This document shows, one piece after another, positions 15,683-25,894 of a DNA stretch of 64,000 nucleotides. Under the pieces are notes generated by a model that did no database searches, had not been told where the DNA came from, and saw only the letters and a program-made list of their open reading frames with translations. The stretch is from JBHJOF01 sp050330055 (GTDB lineage Bacteria; Pseudomonadota; Alphaproteobacteria; Kiloniellales; JAKSDN01): NCBI GenBank assembly GCA_050330055.1, contig JBHJOF010000282.1:10920-74919 (forward strand). Reading direction: 5' to 3'. How positions within the stretch are numbered: the stretch's first letter is position 1; the number at the start of each line of letters is the position of its first letter. The position numbers and the translations under genes are program-made.

Positions 15683-17505
15683 CCGGCCGTTTCGCCTATG
15701 AGAAGCGCTGGGGCGCCGAGCTGCTTGAGGGCAAGGATGTGCGCTTCAGGCTATGGGCGCCCGGCCTGAGCGACCTGCAGCTCGTGCGAGGCGATGGCGG
15801 GGAGGTCCTGCCGATGGCGCAAGATACTGACGGCTGGTTCGAGACGGTGACCGATCAGATCGCACCGGGCGATGCCTATGCCTTCCGCCTGCCTGACGGC
15901 AAGCTTGTGCCCGATCCGGCAGCGCGGGCGCAGGCGGACAGCGTGCACGGCGCCTCGCTGCTCGTCGATCCTCGCGCCTACGAATGGCGCATGGACTCCT
16001 GGCAGGGGCGGCCCTGGGAGGAGGCCGTCATCTATGAGCTCCACACCGGCACCTTCACCGAGGCCGGCACTTTCGCGGGTGTTGCTGCGCGGCTCGACCA
16101 CCTCGCCGAGACCGGCATCACGGCGATCGAGCTGATGCCGGTGGCGCAGTTCGGCGGTGATCGCGGCTGGGGCTATGACGGAGTTCTGCTCTATGCGCCG
16201 CACCGCGCCTATGGCGGACATGAGGGGCTGAAGGCTCTGGTCGATGCGGCGCACGCGCGCGGACTCATGGTCCTGCTTGACGTGGTCTATAACCACTTCG
16301 GCCCGGATGGCAACTACCTCCATCTCTATGCACCCGAATTCTTCGATCCCAGCCACGCGACGCCCTGGGGCGCCGCCATCGCCTACGGCCGTCCGGCGGT
16401 GCGCGACTTCGTCGTCGACAACGCGCTGTACTGGCTCGAGGAGTACCGCCTCGACGGGCTGCGCCTGGACGCGATCAACGAGATTCGCGATTCCTCGCCG
16501 GAGCACATCCTGGAGACCACGGCAAAGACGGTCCATACGCGTATCACCGACCGGCAGGTCCACTTGACCACGGAGGACCACCGCAACGTCACCCATCTGC
16601 ATGAGCGCGACGCGGCGGGCGCGCCCAGGCTCTATACGGCCGAGTGGAACGACGACTTCCACCACGTCGCGCACGTCATCGCCACTGGTGAGACCGAAGG
16701 CTACTACGTCGACTATGCTGCCGACCGGCTGGCCAAGCTGGCCCGCGCGCTGGCCGAGGGCTATGTCTATCAGGGCGAAGCCTCGCAGTTCTGGGGCGAG
16801 GACTCGCACGGCGTACCGTGCGCGCACCTGCCGCCAACGGCCTTCGTCAACTTCATCCAAAACCACGACCAGATCGGCAACCGGGCCTTCAACGAGCGGC
16901 TGACCGACCTGGTGCCGCAGCGCGTCGTCGAGGCGCTGACGGCGGTTCTCCTTCTAGGCCCGCAGATTCCCTTGCTGTTCATGGGCGAGGAGTGGGGAGA
17001 GATCAATGCCTTCGGCTACTTCACCGACTTTGACGGCGAGCTGGCCGATGCAGTGCGCGAGGGCCGCCGGCGGGAGTTCTCCCGCTTCGCGCGTTTCGCC
17101 GACGAAGCCAACCGGGCGAAGATTCCCGATCCGAATGCGGAGAGCCCCTTCCTGTCGTCCCGGCTCGACTGGACGCACCTGGACGGTCCGGACGGCCGCG
17201 CGCGTCATGCGCTTGTCACCAGGCTGCTCCACATACGGAGGGAGGAGATCGTGCCGCGTCTCAAGAGTATCGGCGGCCATTCCGGTACGTCGACCATCGG
17301 TGATGGCGATGCGATCAGCGTACGCTGGCGCCTCGGGGACGGCGCGAAGCTGACGCTGATGGCCAATCTCGGCGACCAGCCAAGCCCGGCACCGACGAAG
17401 CCCGGCGGTCGCGTGCTCTACGAGAGCGCGCCTGGCATCGCTGAGCGCGTAGGCTCGGCGCCGCTGCCGGGCTGGTCGGTAGCGGTCTTGCTGGATGATA
17501 GCTGA
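15679..17505 (+). CDS. treZ: Malto-oligosyltrehalose trehalohydrolase
   Basis: TreZ cleaves trehalose from the end of maltooligosyl-trehalose made by TreY. The 608-aa protein begins with the TreZ beta-sandwich (RFRLWAPGLSDLQLV) and has GH13_10 motifs: nucleophile Asp264 in DGLRLDAINEIRD, acid/base Glu299 in TTEDHRNVTHL, and NFIQNHDQIGNRAFNERL. ATG 15679 overlaps the glgX stop (ATGA). Its partner treY lies one gene downstream with malQ in between. Confidence 0.95.
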
Positions 17506-17517
17506 GCGGTCCAAGGG

Positions 17518-19403
17518 ATGAAGAAATCGCCGCTCGACCGGCTGTCGGAAGCCTACGGTCTGCAGCTTTCGTACCTGAGCACGACAAAGGAAAGGCAGAT
17601 GCCGTCCGCTGCGGCAAAGCTTGCGGTGCTACGGGCGATGTCGGTTTCCACCGAGACTGACGAGGACATCGCGCGGAGCCTGGCCGAGGCGCCGGCGCCG
17701 ATCGATGGGCGGATTGCCGCGCCACAGGGCATCCGCTGCTACTTGCCCGACTGGCTGGTCGAGGCGCGCGCCTGGGGCGTCACCTGCCAGCTCTACGGGC
17801 TGCGCTCGTCGCGCAACCACGGTATCGGCGACTTCGAGGATCTCGCTTGTCTCGCCGAGAAGGTGGCGGCGATTTTGTCGGCGTCAACCCGCTCCACGCT
17901 CTTTTCACGGCGGATCCCGAGCGCTGCAGCCCCTTTTCGCCGTCGAATCGCAGCGTCCTGAACCCGCTCTATATTGCGCTCGATCACATCCCGGGCATCG
18001 CTGTCCCGTTTGCGGGCGAGGATGTCGCGCGAGCCCGTTTGCAGGCGTCGGACAAGGTCGACTATCAAGGGGTGGCGGCGCTCAAGCTAGGCAGGCTGCG
18101 GACGCACTGGCGGCGGATTCATGAGGAGCCGAGGCGTTGTAAAGAGGCTGCGCCAGAGTCCTTCGAGCGCTTTGTCGAGGAAGGTGGCGCGGCACTCCGC
18201 GATCATGCCCTGTTCGAGGCCCTGTCGCACCACATGGTCGCCCAGGGCCACAGCGCCGGCTGGCAGGGCTGGCCCGAGGCCTACCGCAGTCCCAACAGCG
18301 CAGCGGTGCAGCGCTTCGCCGCCGAGCAGGCGGACGAAGTCCGCTTTCACCTTTGGTTGCAGTGGCTTGCCGATGTCCAGCTCCAGGCCGCAGCCGAGCG
18401 TGCGCGCGCGGCGGGCATGCGGATCGGACTCTATCTCGACCTCGCCGTTGGTGCCGCGCCGGACGGTTCGGCCACCTGGAGCGATCCGGAACTCGTCGTC
18501 CCGGGGGCGAACATCGGCGCGCCGCCGGACGCGTTTTTCGCCGGCGGCCAGAACTGGGGGCTTGCGCCGCTGTCGCCGGCCGCGCTCCGGGCGCGGCAGC
18601 TCGCGCCCTATCGCCGCGTTCTGGGACGCACCACCCGGCATGCTGGGGCGATCCGGCTCGATCATGCCATGGGCCTGCATCGCCTGTTCTGGATCCCCCA
18701 TGGCATGACGGCGAAGCAGGGTTGCTACGTGCTCTATCCCCTGGCGGACATGTTGCAGGCGCTGGCCGATATATCGGCGGCTCAGCGCGCGATCGTCGTC
18801 GGCGAGGATCTCGGCACGGTGCCGAAGGGCTTCCGCGAGCTCATGCAGTCCGTCAACATGCTGTCCTACCGCGTGCTCTATTTCGAATGGGTGCGTGGAA
18901 GCCTCCGCGCCGCCGCGTCCTATCGACGCAATGCCTTTGTCACCGCTTCGACCCACGATCTGCCGCCGCTGGCGTCCTGGTGGGCGGGCGCGGACATCGC
19001 TCTCTTTCGAGAGCTGGGATTGCTCGACTCCGCCACCGCCGAGCAACGCCGGCAGCAGCGCGCGCATGACCGCCGGGCGCTGATCACGCGATTGCGCAGG
19101 GACCTGCCAGGGCGCTCCCTGCCCGCCTCGCTCAAAGCGGACAGTGCCGACGAAAAGCGTGGGCTGACGCAGGACGTGGCTGTCGCGATTCAGGCTTTCC
19201 TCGCGCGGACGCCATCGTGGCTGCTCGGCCTCCAGTTCGAAGACCTCTGCGGCGCTGAGGCGCCGGTCAATATCCCCGGTACCTGGAAGGAGTATCCGAA
19301 CTGGCAGCTGCGCGCTCCTGCCTCGATCGAGGAGGCCGTGGAAAGTGCGCTGTGGACCGCCAGCATCCAAGCTGTCACCAATGAGCGGCCCAGATCAGGA
19401 TGA
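17518..19403 (+). pseudogene. malQ: 4-alpha-glucanotransferase, split by a one-base frameshift
   Basis: MalQ (GH77) disproportionates maltodextrins. The N-terminal part (17518 to about 17862) ends GIGDFEDLACLAEKV in one frame; the family sequence continues as GGDFVGVNPLHALF in the frame one base back, running to 19403 with all catalytic motifs: RLDHAMGLHRLFW (nucleophile Asp), VGEDLGTVPKGF (Glu) and STHDLPPLASWW (Asp). Restoring one G in GTGGCGGCGAT at about 17863-17870 gives an uninterrupted protein of about 628 aa. It is either a recent mutation or a base lost in a short G run during sequencing. The last four bases overlap treY, so the operon order is intact. Confidence 0.85.
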
Positions 19404-22147
19404 CCACGCCCACCGCGACCTATCGTCTCCAGCTCCGCAACGGGATGGACTTTGCGCGAACCGCAGCCCTCGCCGGCTATCTGGCGCGCTTGGGAGTCAG
19501 CCATCTCTATGCCTCGCCGCTGTTCGCCGCCACACCGGGCTCGAGCCATGGCTATGACGGCGTCGACTTCGCCGCGATGGACCCGGCGCTCGGCGGCGAG
19601 GCCGGGTTCGAGGATTTGTCCCATGCGCTCGATCAGGCCGGACTCTCCTTGCTGCTCGACTTCGTCCCCAATCACATGGCGGCGGCGGATGGCAATCGCT
19701 GGTGGCAGGCCGTGCTGGAGTGGGGCGTGGAGGATCCCCATGCTTCCAAGTTCGACATTGATTGGTCCGCCCCGAAGCTCCTGCTCCCTATTCTTGACGT
19801 GCCTTACAGCGAGGCTGTGAGGGATGACATCCTCGGACTCCAGTTCGACCCGGAGAGAGGGAGCTTCGCCCTGACCTGCTATGACCATCACCTGCCGCTG
19901 ACGCCACCGTCCTACGCCAGGCTTCTGGCGCGTGTTGCCGATTCCGCCGTCGCCGACCTCGCTGACGCCTTCGCAGCCACCAGCGTCGACTGGGCTGACG
20001 CTCTCAAGCAGCGGCTGGCTGCGCTTGCGGCAAAGCCCGGGATTGAAACGGCGATCAATGCAACGCTGTCGGCTGCCGGGAGCGACCCCGACGCCCTGCA
20101 CGAGATACACGAGGCGCAGATCTGGCGGCTCACGCACTGGCGTCTTGGGCGCGAGGCGCTGACCTACCGGCGCTTTTTCGAGATCGCCGAGTTGATCGGC
20201 CTGCGCGTCGAGGACCCGGTCGTGTTCGACGCCATTCACGCCCGTCTCTTGGAGTTGATTGCAACGGGCCGCATTGCCGGCGTGCGGGTCGACCACATCG
20301 ACGGGCTGGCCGATCCCAAGGCCTATCTCGAGCGCCTGCAGCGGGCTGCAAGCCAAGCTTCGCCGCTCTACCTGCTAGTCGAAAAGATCCTGGAGCCGGA
20401 CGAGGCCTTGCCGCCGGACTGGCCGGTTGCCGGAACCACGGGATACGAGTTCATTGCCGCCCTTGCCGGCCTCTTCGTCGATCGCGAGCGCGAGTCGGAA
20501 ATGAGACAGGCCTATCAGGGCTTCACGGGCGATTCAGCCCCCTACGGCAAGGCGGCCCGCGCCTGCAAGCGGGAAATCTTCGAGCACAACCTGGCGGCCG
20601 AGCTCTCCGTGCTGACGGACGCGGCACAGGCGATCGCTGCGCGCAGTATCCGCACGCGCGATCTTGGCCCTGACAGCCTGCGGCGCGCCATCGTCGAGCT
20701 CGCCGCGGCGCTTCCCGTCTATCGCACCTATGTTGACTCCACCGGACCCGACGCCCACGATCGCGCCTTGATCGAACAGGCTGCCACGAGCGCCAAGGCG
20801 TCCCGCAACGTGGAGAATGCATCGGCGATCGACTTCATCGCGCGACTGCTGCGGCTCGACGTCGACGACAGCGCGGACCGCGACGCGGCTCTCGCCTTCA
20901 CGACACGGTTCCAGCAGACCAGCGGCCCCGTGATGGCCAAAGGAATCGAGGACACCCTGTTCTATCGCCACAATTGCCTGATCGCGCTCAACGAGGTGGG
21001 TGGCGCGCCCGACCGCTACGGGATGCCGCTGTCGGCTTTTCACGAGGCAATGGCTGCTCGGCGGCGCAGGCAGCCCGCCGGGCTGTCCGCCACCGGCACC
21101 CACGACACCAAGCGAGGCGAGGACGCCCGCGCCCGTCTCTACGTGTTGAGCGAGATGCCGGACGCCTGGCGGCGGGCCGTCGCCCGCTGGGCCGCGCTGA
21201 ATGCGCCCCATCGCACCGAGCTCGCCAGCGGCCCGGCGCCCGAGCCAGCCATGGAGTGGCTGTTCTACCAGGCGCTGGCTGGCGCTTGGCCGTGCGGGCT
21301 GTCATCCACTGACGAACCGGGGCTCGCCGCGCTTCGCGCACGCATGCTCGCCTACATGGAAAAGGCAGTCCGCGAGGCGAAGCTTCGCACAAGCTGGACC
21401 AATCCGGACGTCCCCTACGAGAAGGCGATTTCGGCCTTCATCACTGGCGCCTTATCTAGGAATACCGGCGAAGAGTTCCTTTCAGATTTCGAGGACACCT
21501 GCAGGCCGGTTTGGCGTGCCGGCGCGATCAACAGCTTGGCGCAACTTGCCATCAAGCTGGCTGCGCCGGGCGTGCCCGACATCTATCAGGGTGCCGAACT
21601 TTGGGATTTCAGCCTGGTCGACCCTGACAACCGGACGCCGGTGGACTTTGGCATCCGACAGCACTTGTTGGAAGCAGTCGTGGACGCTGAACCTCAAGCA
21701 CTGCTCGGGGACTGGGCCACTGGCGCGCCCAAACTGGCGCTGACCGCGGCGGGGCTGCGCCTGCGACGGGAGCGCCCGGCGCTGTTTGCCTCTGGGAGCT
21801 ATCTGCCCTTGTCGAGCGTTGGAGACGGCGCCCGACACGTCGTCGCCTTCGCGCGCCTACTTGATGATGCCTTCGTCGTAGTCATTGCGCCGCGCTTCGT
21901 CCTTGCGCTGACCGAGGGCGCAGATCGGCCATTGGTGCCGCCAGACCGCTGGGGTGACACGGCAGTTGCCCTGCCCGAAAGCCTGCGCAGCCGCCAGATG
22001 CGCGATGCACTGACTAGCGCCGTTCACGAGGCCGGCAGTTCGCTCCGCTTGGCCGAGGCGCTGCGCCACATGCCGGTCGCGCTGCTGGCGGATAGGGGCC
22101 ATGAGCCTTCAGGCTCACCCTGCCGCCGACCCGGGCCTACCCTCTAG
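19400..22147 (+). CDS. treY: Malto-oligosyltrehalose synthase
   Basis: TreY (GH13_26) isomerises the reducing-end alpha-1,4 bond of maltodextrins to the alpha,alpha-1,1 bond, giving maltooligosyl-trehalose for TreZ. The 915-aa protein opens with ATYRLQLRNGMDF, and has nucleophile Asp298 (RVDHIDGLADPKAYL), Glu328 (LVEKILEPDEALP) and TGTHDTKRGEDARARL. ATG 19400 overlaps the malQ stop (ATGA). It is the last gene of the glucan/trehalose run; the following spacer is 373 bases. Confidence 0.95.
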   Translation: MTTPTATYRLQLRNGMDFARTAALAGYLARLGVSHLYASPLFAATPGSSHGYDGVDFAAMDPALGGEAGFEDLSHALDQAGLSLLLDFVPNHMAAADGNRWWQAVLEWGVEDPHASKFDIDWSAPKLLLPILDVPYSEAVRDDILGLQFDPERGSFALTCYDHHLPLTPPSYARLLARVADSAVADLADAFAATSVDWADALKQRLAALAAKPGIETAINATLSAAGSDPDALHEIHEAQIWRLTHWRLGREALTYRRFFEIAELIGLRVEDPVVFDAIHARLLELIATGRIAGVRVDHIDGLADPKAYLERLQRAASQASPLYLLVEKILEPDEALPPDWPVAGTTGYEFIAALAGLFVDRERESEMRQAYQGFTGDSAPYGKAARACKREIFEHNLAAELSVLTDAAQAIAARSIRTRDLGPDSLRRAIVELAAALPVYRTYVDSTGPDAHDRALIEQAATSAKASRNVENASAIDFIARLLRLDVDDSADRDAALAFTTRFQQTSGPVMAKGIEDTLFYRHNCLIALNEVGGAPDRYGMPLSAFHEAMAARRRRQPAGLSATGTHDTKRGEDARARLYVLSEMPDAWRRAVARWAALNAPHRTELASGPAPEPAMEWLFYQALAGAWPCGLSSTDEPGLAALRARMLAYMEKAVREAKLRTSWTNPDVPYEKAISAFITGALSRNTGEEFLSDFEDTCRPVWRAGAINSLAQLAIKLAAPGVPDIYQGAELWDFSLVDPDNRTPVDFGIRQHLLEAVVDAEPQALLGDWATGAPKLALTAAGLRLRRERPALFASGSYLPLSSVGDGARHVVAFARLLDDAFVVVIAPRFVLALTEGADRPLVPPDRWGDTAVALPESLRSRQMRDALTSAVHEAGSSLRLAEALRHMPVALLADRGHEPSGSPCRRPGPTL

Positions 22148-22520
22148 GGCCCTTGCCGTCCGCATGCGCGGAGGGCTGATCGGCGCTTGTTCAACATGGG
22201 TGATCGTGTGCCGCACCGCCGGTTCAGCAAGATTCGACATAAGTGGTTGCGGGCCCCGATATGGACCTGCCTTCCATTCATCACGCCGGCCCTTTCCCGA
22301 TCCCAGTTACGTCCGCGGCGGAATGGACCGACAGTCCGGCAAGATCGGGAGCTTGAGCGACCCCGGGTGCGTCTCATCTGCAGTATGTATGCACCCGCAT
22401 CGCGCGCTTTCCTGTCCTGCCGTCCAAGCGTCGCTGCGCCGCGGGAGCAAGGTCTTGATAGCAATGAGAAAAACAGGACAGTCTTGTGCGCCTAGTTCCG
22501 ACTCGGGATTACTGAATGAA
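22148..22520. other. Spacer between treY and dusA
   Basis: A 373-base stretch with open frames in several phases but none with protein-like composition or a ribosome site. An in-frame extension of dusA crosses it without any conserved sequence. No strong terminator for the glycogen operon and no repeat is seen. Confidence 0.5.
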
Positions 22521-23519
22521 ATGAGCGACTTAAGCCAAAAGCTCTCCACCGCGCCCATGATGGACTGGACCGACCGGTATGACCGCGTCTTCCTGCGGCT
22601 GATCTCGCGGCGCGTCCTGCTCTACACCGAGATGATCCCGACCGGCGCCATCCTGCGCGGCGACCGCGAGCGCTTTCTCGCCTTCGACCCGGCCGAGCGG
22701 CCCCTGGCGCTGCAGCTTGGCGGGGCCGAGCCGGAGGCGCTGGCCGACTGCGCGGCGATCGCCGCGGAACGCGGCTTCGACGAGATCAACCTCAACGTCG
22801 GCTGTCCCAGCGACCGGGTGCAGAACGCACGCTTCGGCGCCTGCCTGATGGCCGAGCCGGAGCTGGTGGCGCGCTGCGTCGCGGCCATGCGGCGCGCGGC
22901 CGGAGCGGTGCCGGTCACGGTCAAGACCCGCATCGGCATCGACGATCGCGACAGCTATGCCGAGCTCAGGGACTTCGTCGCCGCGCAGGCCGAGGCGGGC
23001 TGCGAGCGCGTCATCGTGCATGCCCGCAAGGCCTGGCTGCAGGGCCTCAGCCCGAAGCAGAACCGTGAGCTGCCGCCGCTCGACTACGAGCGGGTCTATG
23101 CCTTGAAGCGCGACTTCCCGGACCTTGCTGTCGTGCTGAACGGCGGCGTCACCACGCTCGACCAGGCCGCAGCCCATCTCGCCCGGGTCGACGGCGTGAT
23201 GATCGGCCGCGCCGCCTATCAGAATCCCTACATCCTGGCCGAGGCCGACCGCCGCTTCTTCGGTGACAGCGAGCCGCCGCCGAGCCGCGAGCAGGTGGTC
23301 GAGCGCCTCTTGCCCTACGCCCGCGCCCAGGTGACCCAGGGCGTGCCGGTCCAGGCCATCACCCGCCACATCCTCGGCCTGTTCAACGGCCTGCCGGGCG
23401 CCCGCCTGTGGCGCCGCGCACTGAGCGAGGGCGCATGCCGGCCCGGTGCCGGGGCGGAGGTGATCGAACAGGCGCTGGAGCAGCTGCTCGTCGTGCAGCG
23501 GCGCCGCGCCGCGGCCTGA
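22521..23519 (+). CDS. dusA: tRNA-dihydrouridine(20/20a) synthase
   Basis: DusA reduces uridine to dihydrouridine in the tRNA D-loop using FMN and NADPH. The 332-aa protein starts LSTAPMMDWTDRYDR and shows NLNVGCPSDRVQ, the active-site Cys108 in ARFGACLM, and the DusA-specific block HARKAWLQGLSPKQNRELPP. The open frame runs much further upstream, but ATG 22521 sits eight residues before the conserved N-terminus and gives the normal length. Housekeeping gene unrelated to its neighbours. Confidence 0.95.
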   Translation: MSDLSQKLSTAPMMDWTDRYDRVFLRLISRRVLLYTEMIPTGAILRGDRERFLAFDPAERPLALQLGGAEPEALADCAAIAAERGFDEINLNVGCPSDRVQNARFGACLMAEPELVARCVAAMRRAAGAVPVTVKTRIGIDDRDSYAELRDFVAAQAEAGCERVIVHARKAWLQGLSPKQNRELPPLDYERVYALKRDFPDLAVVLNGGVTTLDQAAAHLARVDGVMIGRAAYQNPYILAEADRRFFGDSEPPPSREQVVERLLPYARAQVTQGVPVQAITRHILGLFNGLPGARLWRRALSEGACRPGAGAEVIEQALEQLLVVQRRRAAA

Positions 23520-23523
23520 TCGG

Positions 23524-24513
23524 CTACTGGTGAATCCGTCCCTCGGGGCGGAAGGCGTGGAACACGAAGGCGAAGGTCAGGTCGTAGACCACGTCCACCG
23601 GGCCGTCCGCACCCTGGCGCTGCACCGTCACGTTGCCGATGTCGCGCCCTTCGGCGATCACGTTGTGGTCGAGCGCCGAAGTGGCGCCCGGCTCCCAGCG
23701 CAGCACGAGGTCGCCGTCGCGGAGCTCCTCCTTCTCCCGCAACAGATCGAGCGGCCAGGCCTGGTCGCCGACGGCGACGACGTAGGCGAGCGGCGCGATT
23801 CCTTCCGGCACGCTGCCGTCATAGAGGAAGGGGCGCGGCGCACTGTCGTAGCCGGCATAGGGATTTCGGCCGTAGGGGCGCATCTCGGGATTGCCCGGCA
23901 GCAGTACCCGGCCCGTGGGATGGCGCACGGCGAAGCGTTCCCAGCCCTCAATGCGCGACGGTAGCATGGCGAGCCGCGCGCCGGTCAGCTCGCCGACGAT
24001 GGCTTCGCCGAGGAACTGTTGCCACCAGCTCTCGGTGGTGCGGTCGTACATCACCAGATCCGAGTGGCGCAACTTGCCGGTGGTGCCGAAATCCAGCACA
24101 CGGTCATCCAGGCGCCGGTCGAACACGATGGCGGAATTGCACAGCGGACAGTAGGTGACGGCGACCGGCACGCCGCCGACCGTGTCGTTGACGATCTCGT
24201 GCCAGATCAGGACCTGCAGCGGATAGGCGCGGGCATCGCCATTGACGACCAGGCCGATCACCGGCTCGCGCGGCGCCAGGCTCTGCATCTCCGCAACGGT
24301 GGCGAAGACCGGGTCGTCGATCGACGGAATGCCGTCCTTCGGCGGGCCGCCGCTCCGGATCTCATCGAGATCGACCGCGTGCTGGCTGAAATCGGTGCTC
24401 GGCCACTCGGCACGCCAGCTTGCCGGTGCGTCATCCGAGGCCGCGGCTGTGGTCCCGCTCGCCAGCAGCAGGGCAACGAGCCCTCCGATCCAGACTCTTG
24501 CCGTTCCACGCAT
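23524..24513 (-). CDS. DUF3179 family secreted protein
   Basis: A 329-aa protein with a signal peptide (ARVWIGGLVALLLASGTTAAA, about residues 5-25) and the DUF3179 core: PVIGLVVNGDARAYPLQVL, WHEIVNDTVGGVPVAVTYCPLCNS and FGTTGKLRHSDLVMYDR. The paired cysteines in YCPLCNS are a hallmark of the family and could bind metal, but no activity is established. It is convergent with dusA (four bases between stops). The periplasm or cell surface is the likely location. Confidence 0.85.
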   Translation of the reverse strand: MRGTARVWIGGLVALLLASGTTAAASDDAPASWRAEWPSTDFSQHAVDLDEIRSGGPPKDGIPSIDDPVFATVAEMQSLAPREPVIGLVVNGDARAYPLQVLIWHEIVNDTVGGVPVAVTYCPLCNSAIVFDRRLDDRVLDFGTTGKLRHSDLVMYDRTTESWWQQFLGEAIVGELTGARLAMLPSRIEGWERFAVRHPTGRVLLPGNPEMRPYGRNPYAGYDSAPRPFLYDGSVPEGIAPLAYVVAVGDQAWPLDLLREKEELRDGDLVLRWEPGATSALDHNVIAEGRDIGNVTVQRQGADGPVDVVYDLTFAFVFHAFRPEGRIHQ

Positions 24514-24583
24514 GGATCAAGCTTCGGCGCTCAATCGCCGTCGCGCGAATCACGATCGCTTGAGAGCCGCGCGATCAGCGCGC

Positions 24584-25894
24584 TTATTTGGTCGCGCCTT
24601 CGCCCGTCAGACGATCCAGATAGGGCGCCAGCGCCATCACCACCGCGTCGAGCACGCCCGCCTCGGCCTCGGCGTAGCGGCGGGCCGCCTCGCCCCGGTG
24701 CTGCCGCTCGGACTCGTCTGCCAGCAGGCCGGCGCCCGCCTCGGCCAGCGCGTGCCGATCGGCGACGCGCTGCAACACGCCGGCCGCCGTCATCTCCTGG
24801 CAGACCCGCACGAAGTTGCTGCAGTGCGGGCCGAACAGGACGGCGCGGCCGAGCCGGGCCGGCTCGATCGGATTCTGGCCGCCCTTGGGCACCAGCGATC
24901 CGCCGACGAAGACCACCGGCGCCAGGCGATACCACAGGCCGAGTTCGCCGATGCTGTCGGCGATATAGACGTCCGCCTCGGCGCCCGGAGTCTCGCCGCG
25001 GCTGCGGAGGGCGGCCTTCAGGCCGCTGGCTGCCAGCTCTTCAGCGATCACCGGGCCGCGGTCGGGATGGCGCGGCGCGATCACTGTCAAGAGGCCGCGA
25101 AAGCGGCTGCGCAGCGCCTGCTGCACGGCGCCGGCAATGGCCTCCTCGCCCGGATGGGTCGAGGCGGCGAGCCAGAGCGGGCGCCCCCGCCACAGCGCCG
25201 TGAAGCGCGCCAGCTCGTCCGCATCGCAGCCCAGTGGCGGGCCGGCGAACTTCAGGTTGCCGAGGCAGCGCGCCCGCTCGGCGCCCAGCGCCTGGAAGTG
25301 GGCCAGGTCCTCGGGCGAGCGGGCAAAGATCTCAGCGAACTGTGCCAGCAGCAGACGGATCGCCGGCGGAAAGCGGCGCCAGGCCTTGGCCGAGGCCGCC
25401 GACATGCGGCCGTTGATCAGCAGCAGCACGCAACCCTGCTGCCGCGCAGTCAGCAGCAGGTTGGGCCAGAGCTCGGATTCGACCAGCAGGCCGAGCGACG
25501 GCCGCCAATGGGCCAGGAAGCGCCGCGCCGCGGCCGGCAGGTCGACCGGGCTGTACTGGTGGATCACCTCCGGCGGCAGGCGCTCGACCAGCAGTCGGGC
25601 CGAGGTCACGGTGCAGCTGGTCATGAGCACGGCGAGCGTCGGCCAGCCGGCGCGGATGCGCTCCAGCAGGGGCAGCACCGATAGCGACTCGCCGACGCTG
25701 GCGGCATGCAGCCAGAGCAGCGGCCCTTCCGGTCGCGCAACGCTCGCGAGGCCGAAGCGTTCGTCCAGCCGCGTCGCGTCCTCGCGTCCGCGGGCGCAGC
25801 GCCGCGCCAGGTGGCGGCGTACCAGCGGCACCCCAAGCCGGCCCACAAGCCGATAGAGGGCGAAGCCCGCGCGCGCCGCCGAAGCCCGGATCAT
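24584..25894 (-). CDS. waaA: 3-deoxy-D-manno-octulosonic acid (Kdo) transferase
   Basis: WaaA/KdtA (GT30) adds Kdo to the lipid A precursor at the inner membrane. The 436-aa protein shows the family motifs WLHAASVGE (about residue 60), LLVESELWPNLL (about 135), TLIAPRHP-type VIAPRHPDRG and the C-terminal GGSLVPKGGQNPIEPARLG with LFGPHCSNF. The ATG at 25894 overlaps the stop of the upstream glycosyltransferase by four bases, so the two form a coupled operon. Its presence shows a Gram-negative outer membrane with LPS. Confidence 0.93.
   Translation of the reverse strand: MIRASAARAGFALYRLVGRLGVPLVRRHLARRCARGREDATRLDERFGLASVARPEGPLLWLHAASVGESLSVLPLLERIRAGWPTLAVLMTSCTVTSARLLVERLPPEVIHQYSPVDLPAAARRFLAHWRPSLGLLVESELWPNLLLTARQQGCVLLLINGRMSAASAKAWRRFPPAIRLLLAQFAEIFARSPEDLAHFQALGAERARCLGNLKFAGPPLGCDADELARFTALWRGRPLWLAASTHPGEEAIAGAVQQALRSRFRGLLTVIAPRHPDRGPVIAEELAASGLKAALRSRGETPGAEADVYIADSIGELGLWYRLAPVVFVGGSLVPKGGQNPIEPARLGRAVLFGPHCSNFVRVCQEMTAAGVLQRVADRHALAEAGAGLLADESERQHRGEAARRYAEAEAGVLDAVVMALAPYLDRLTGEGATK

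Noticed and set aside
17847..19403. The downstream malQ part as an independent gene starting at TTG 17847
   Set aside because: It would lack the family N-terminus, which is present just upstream in another frame; a one-base frameshift explains both parts. A programmed shift was considered, but no slippery heptamer is visible.
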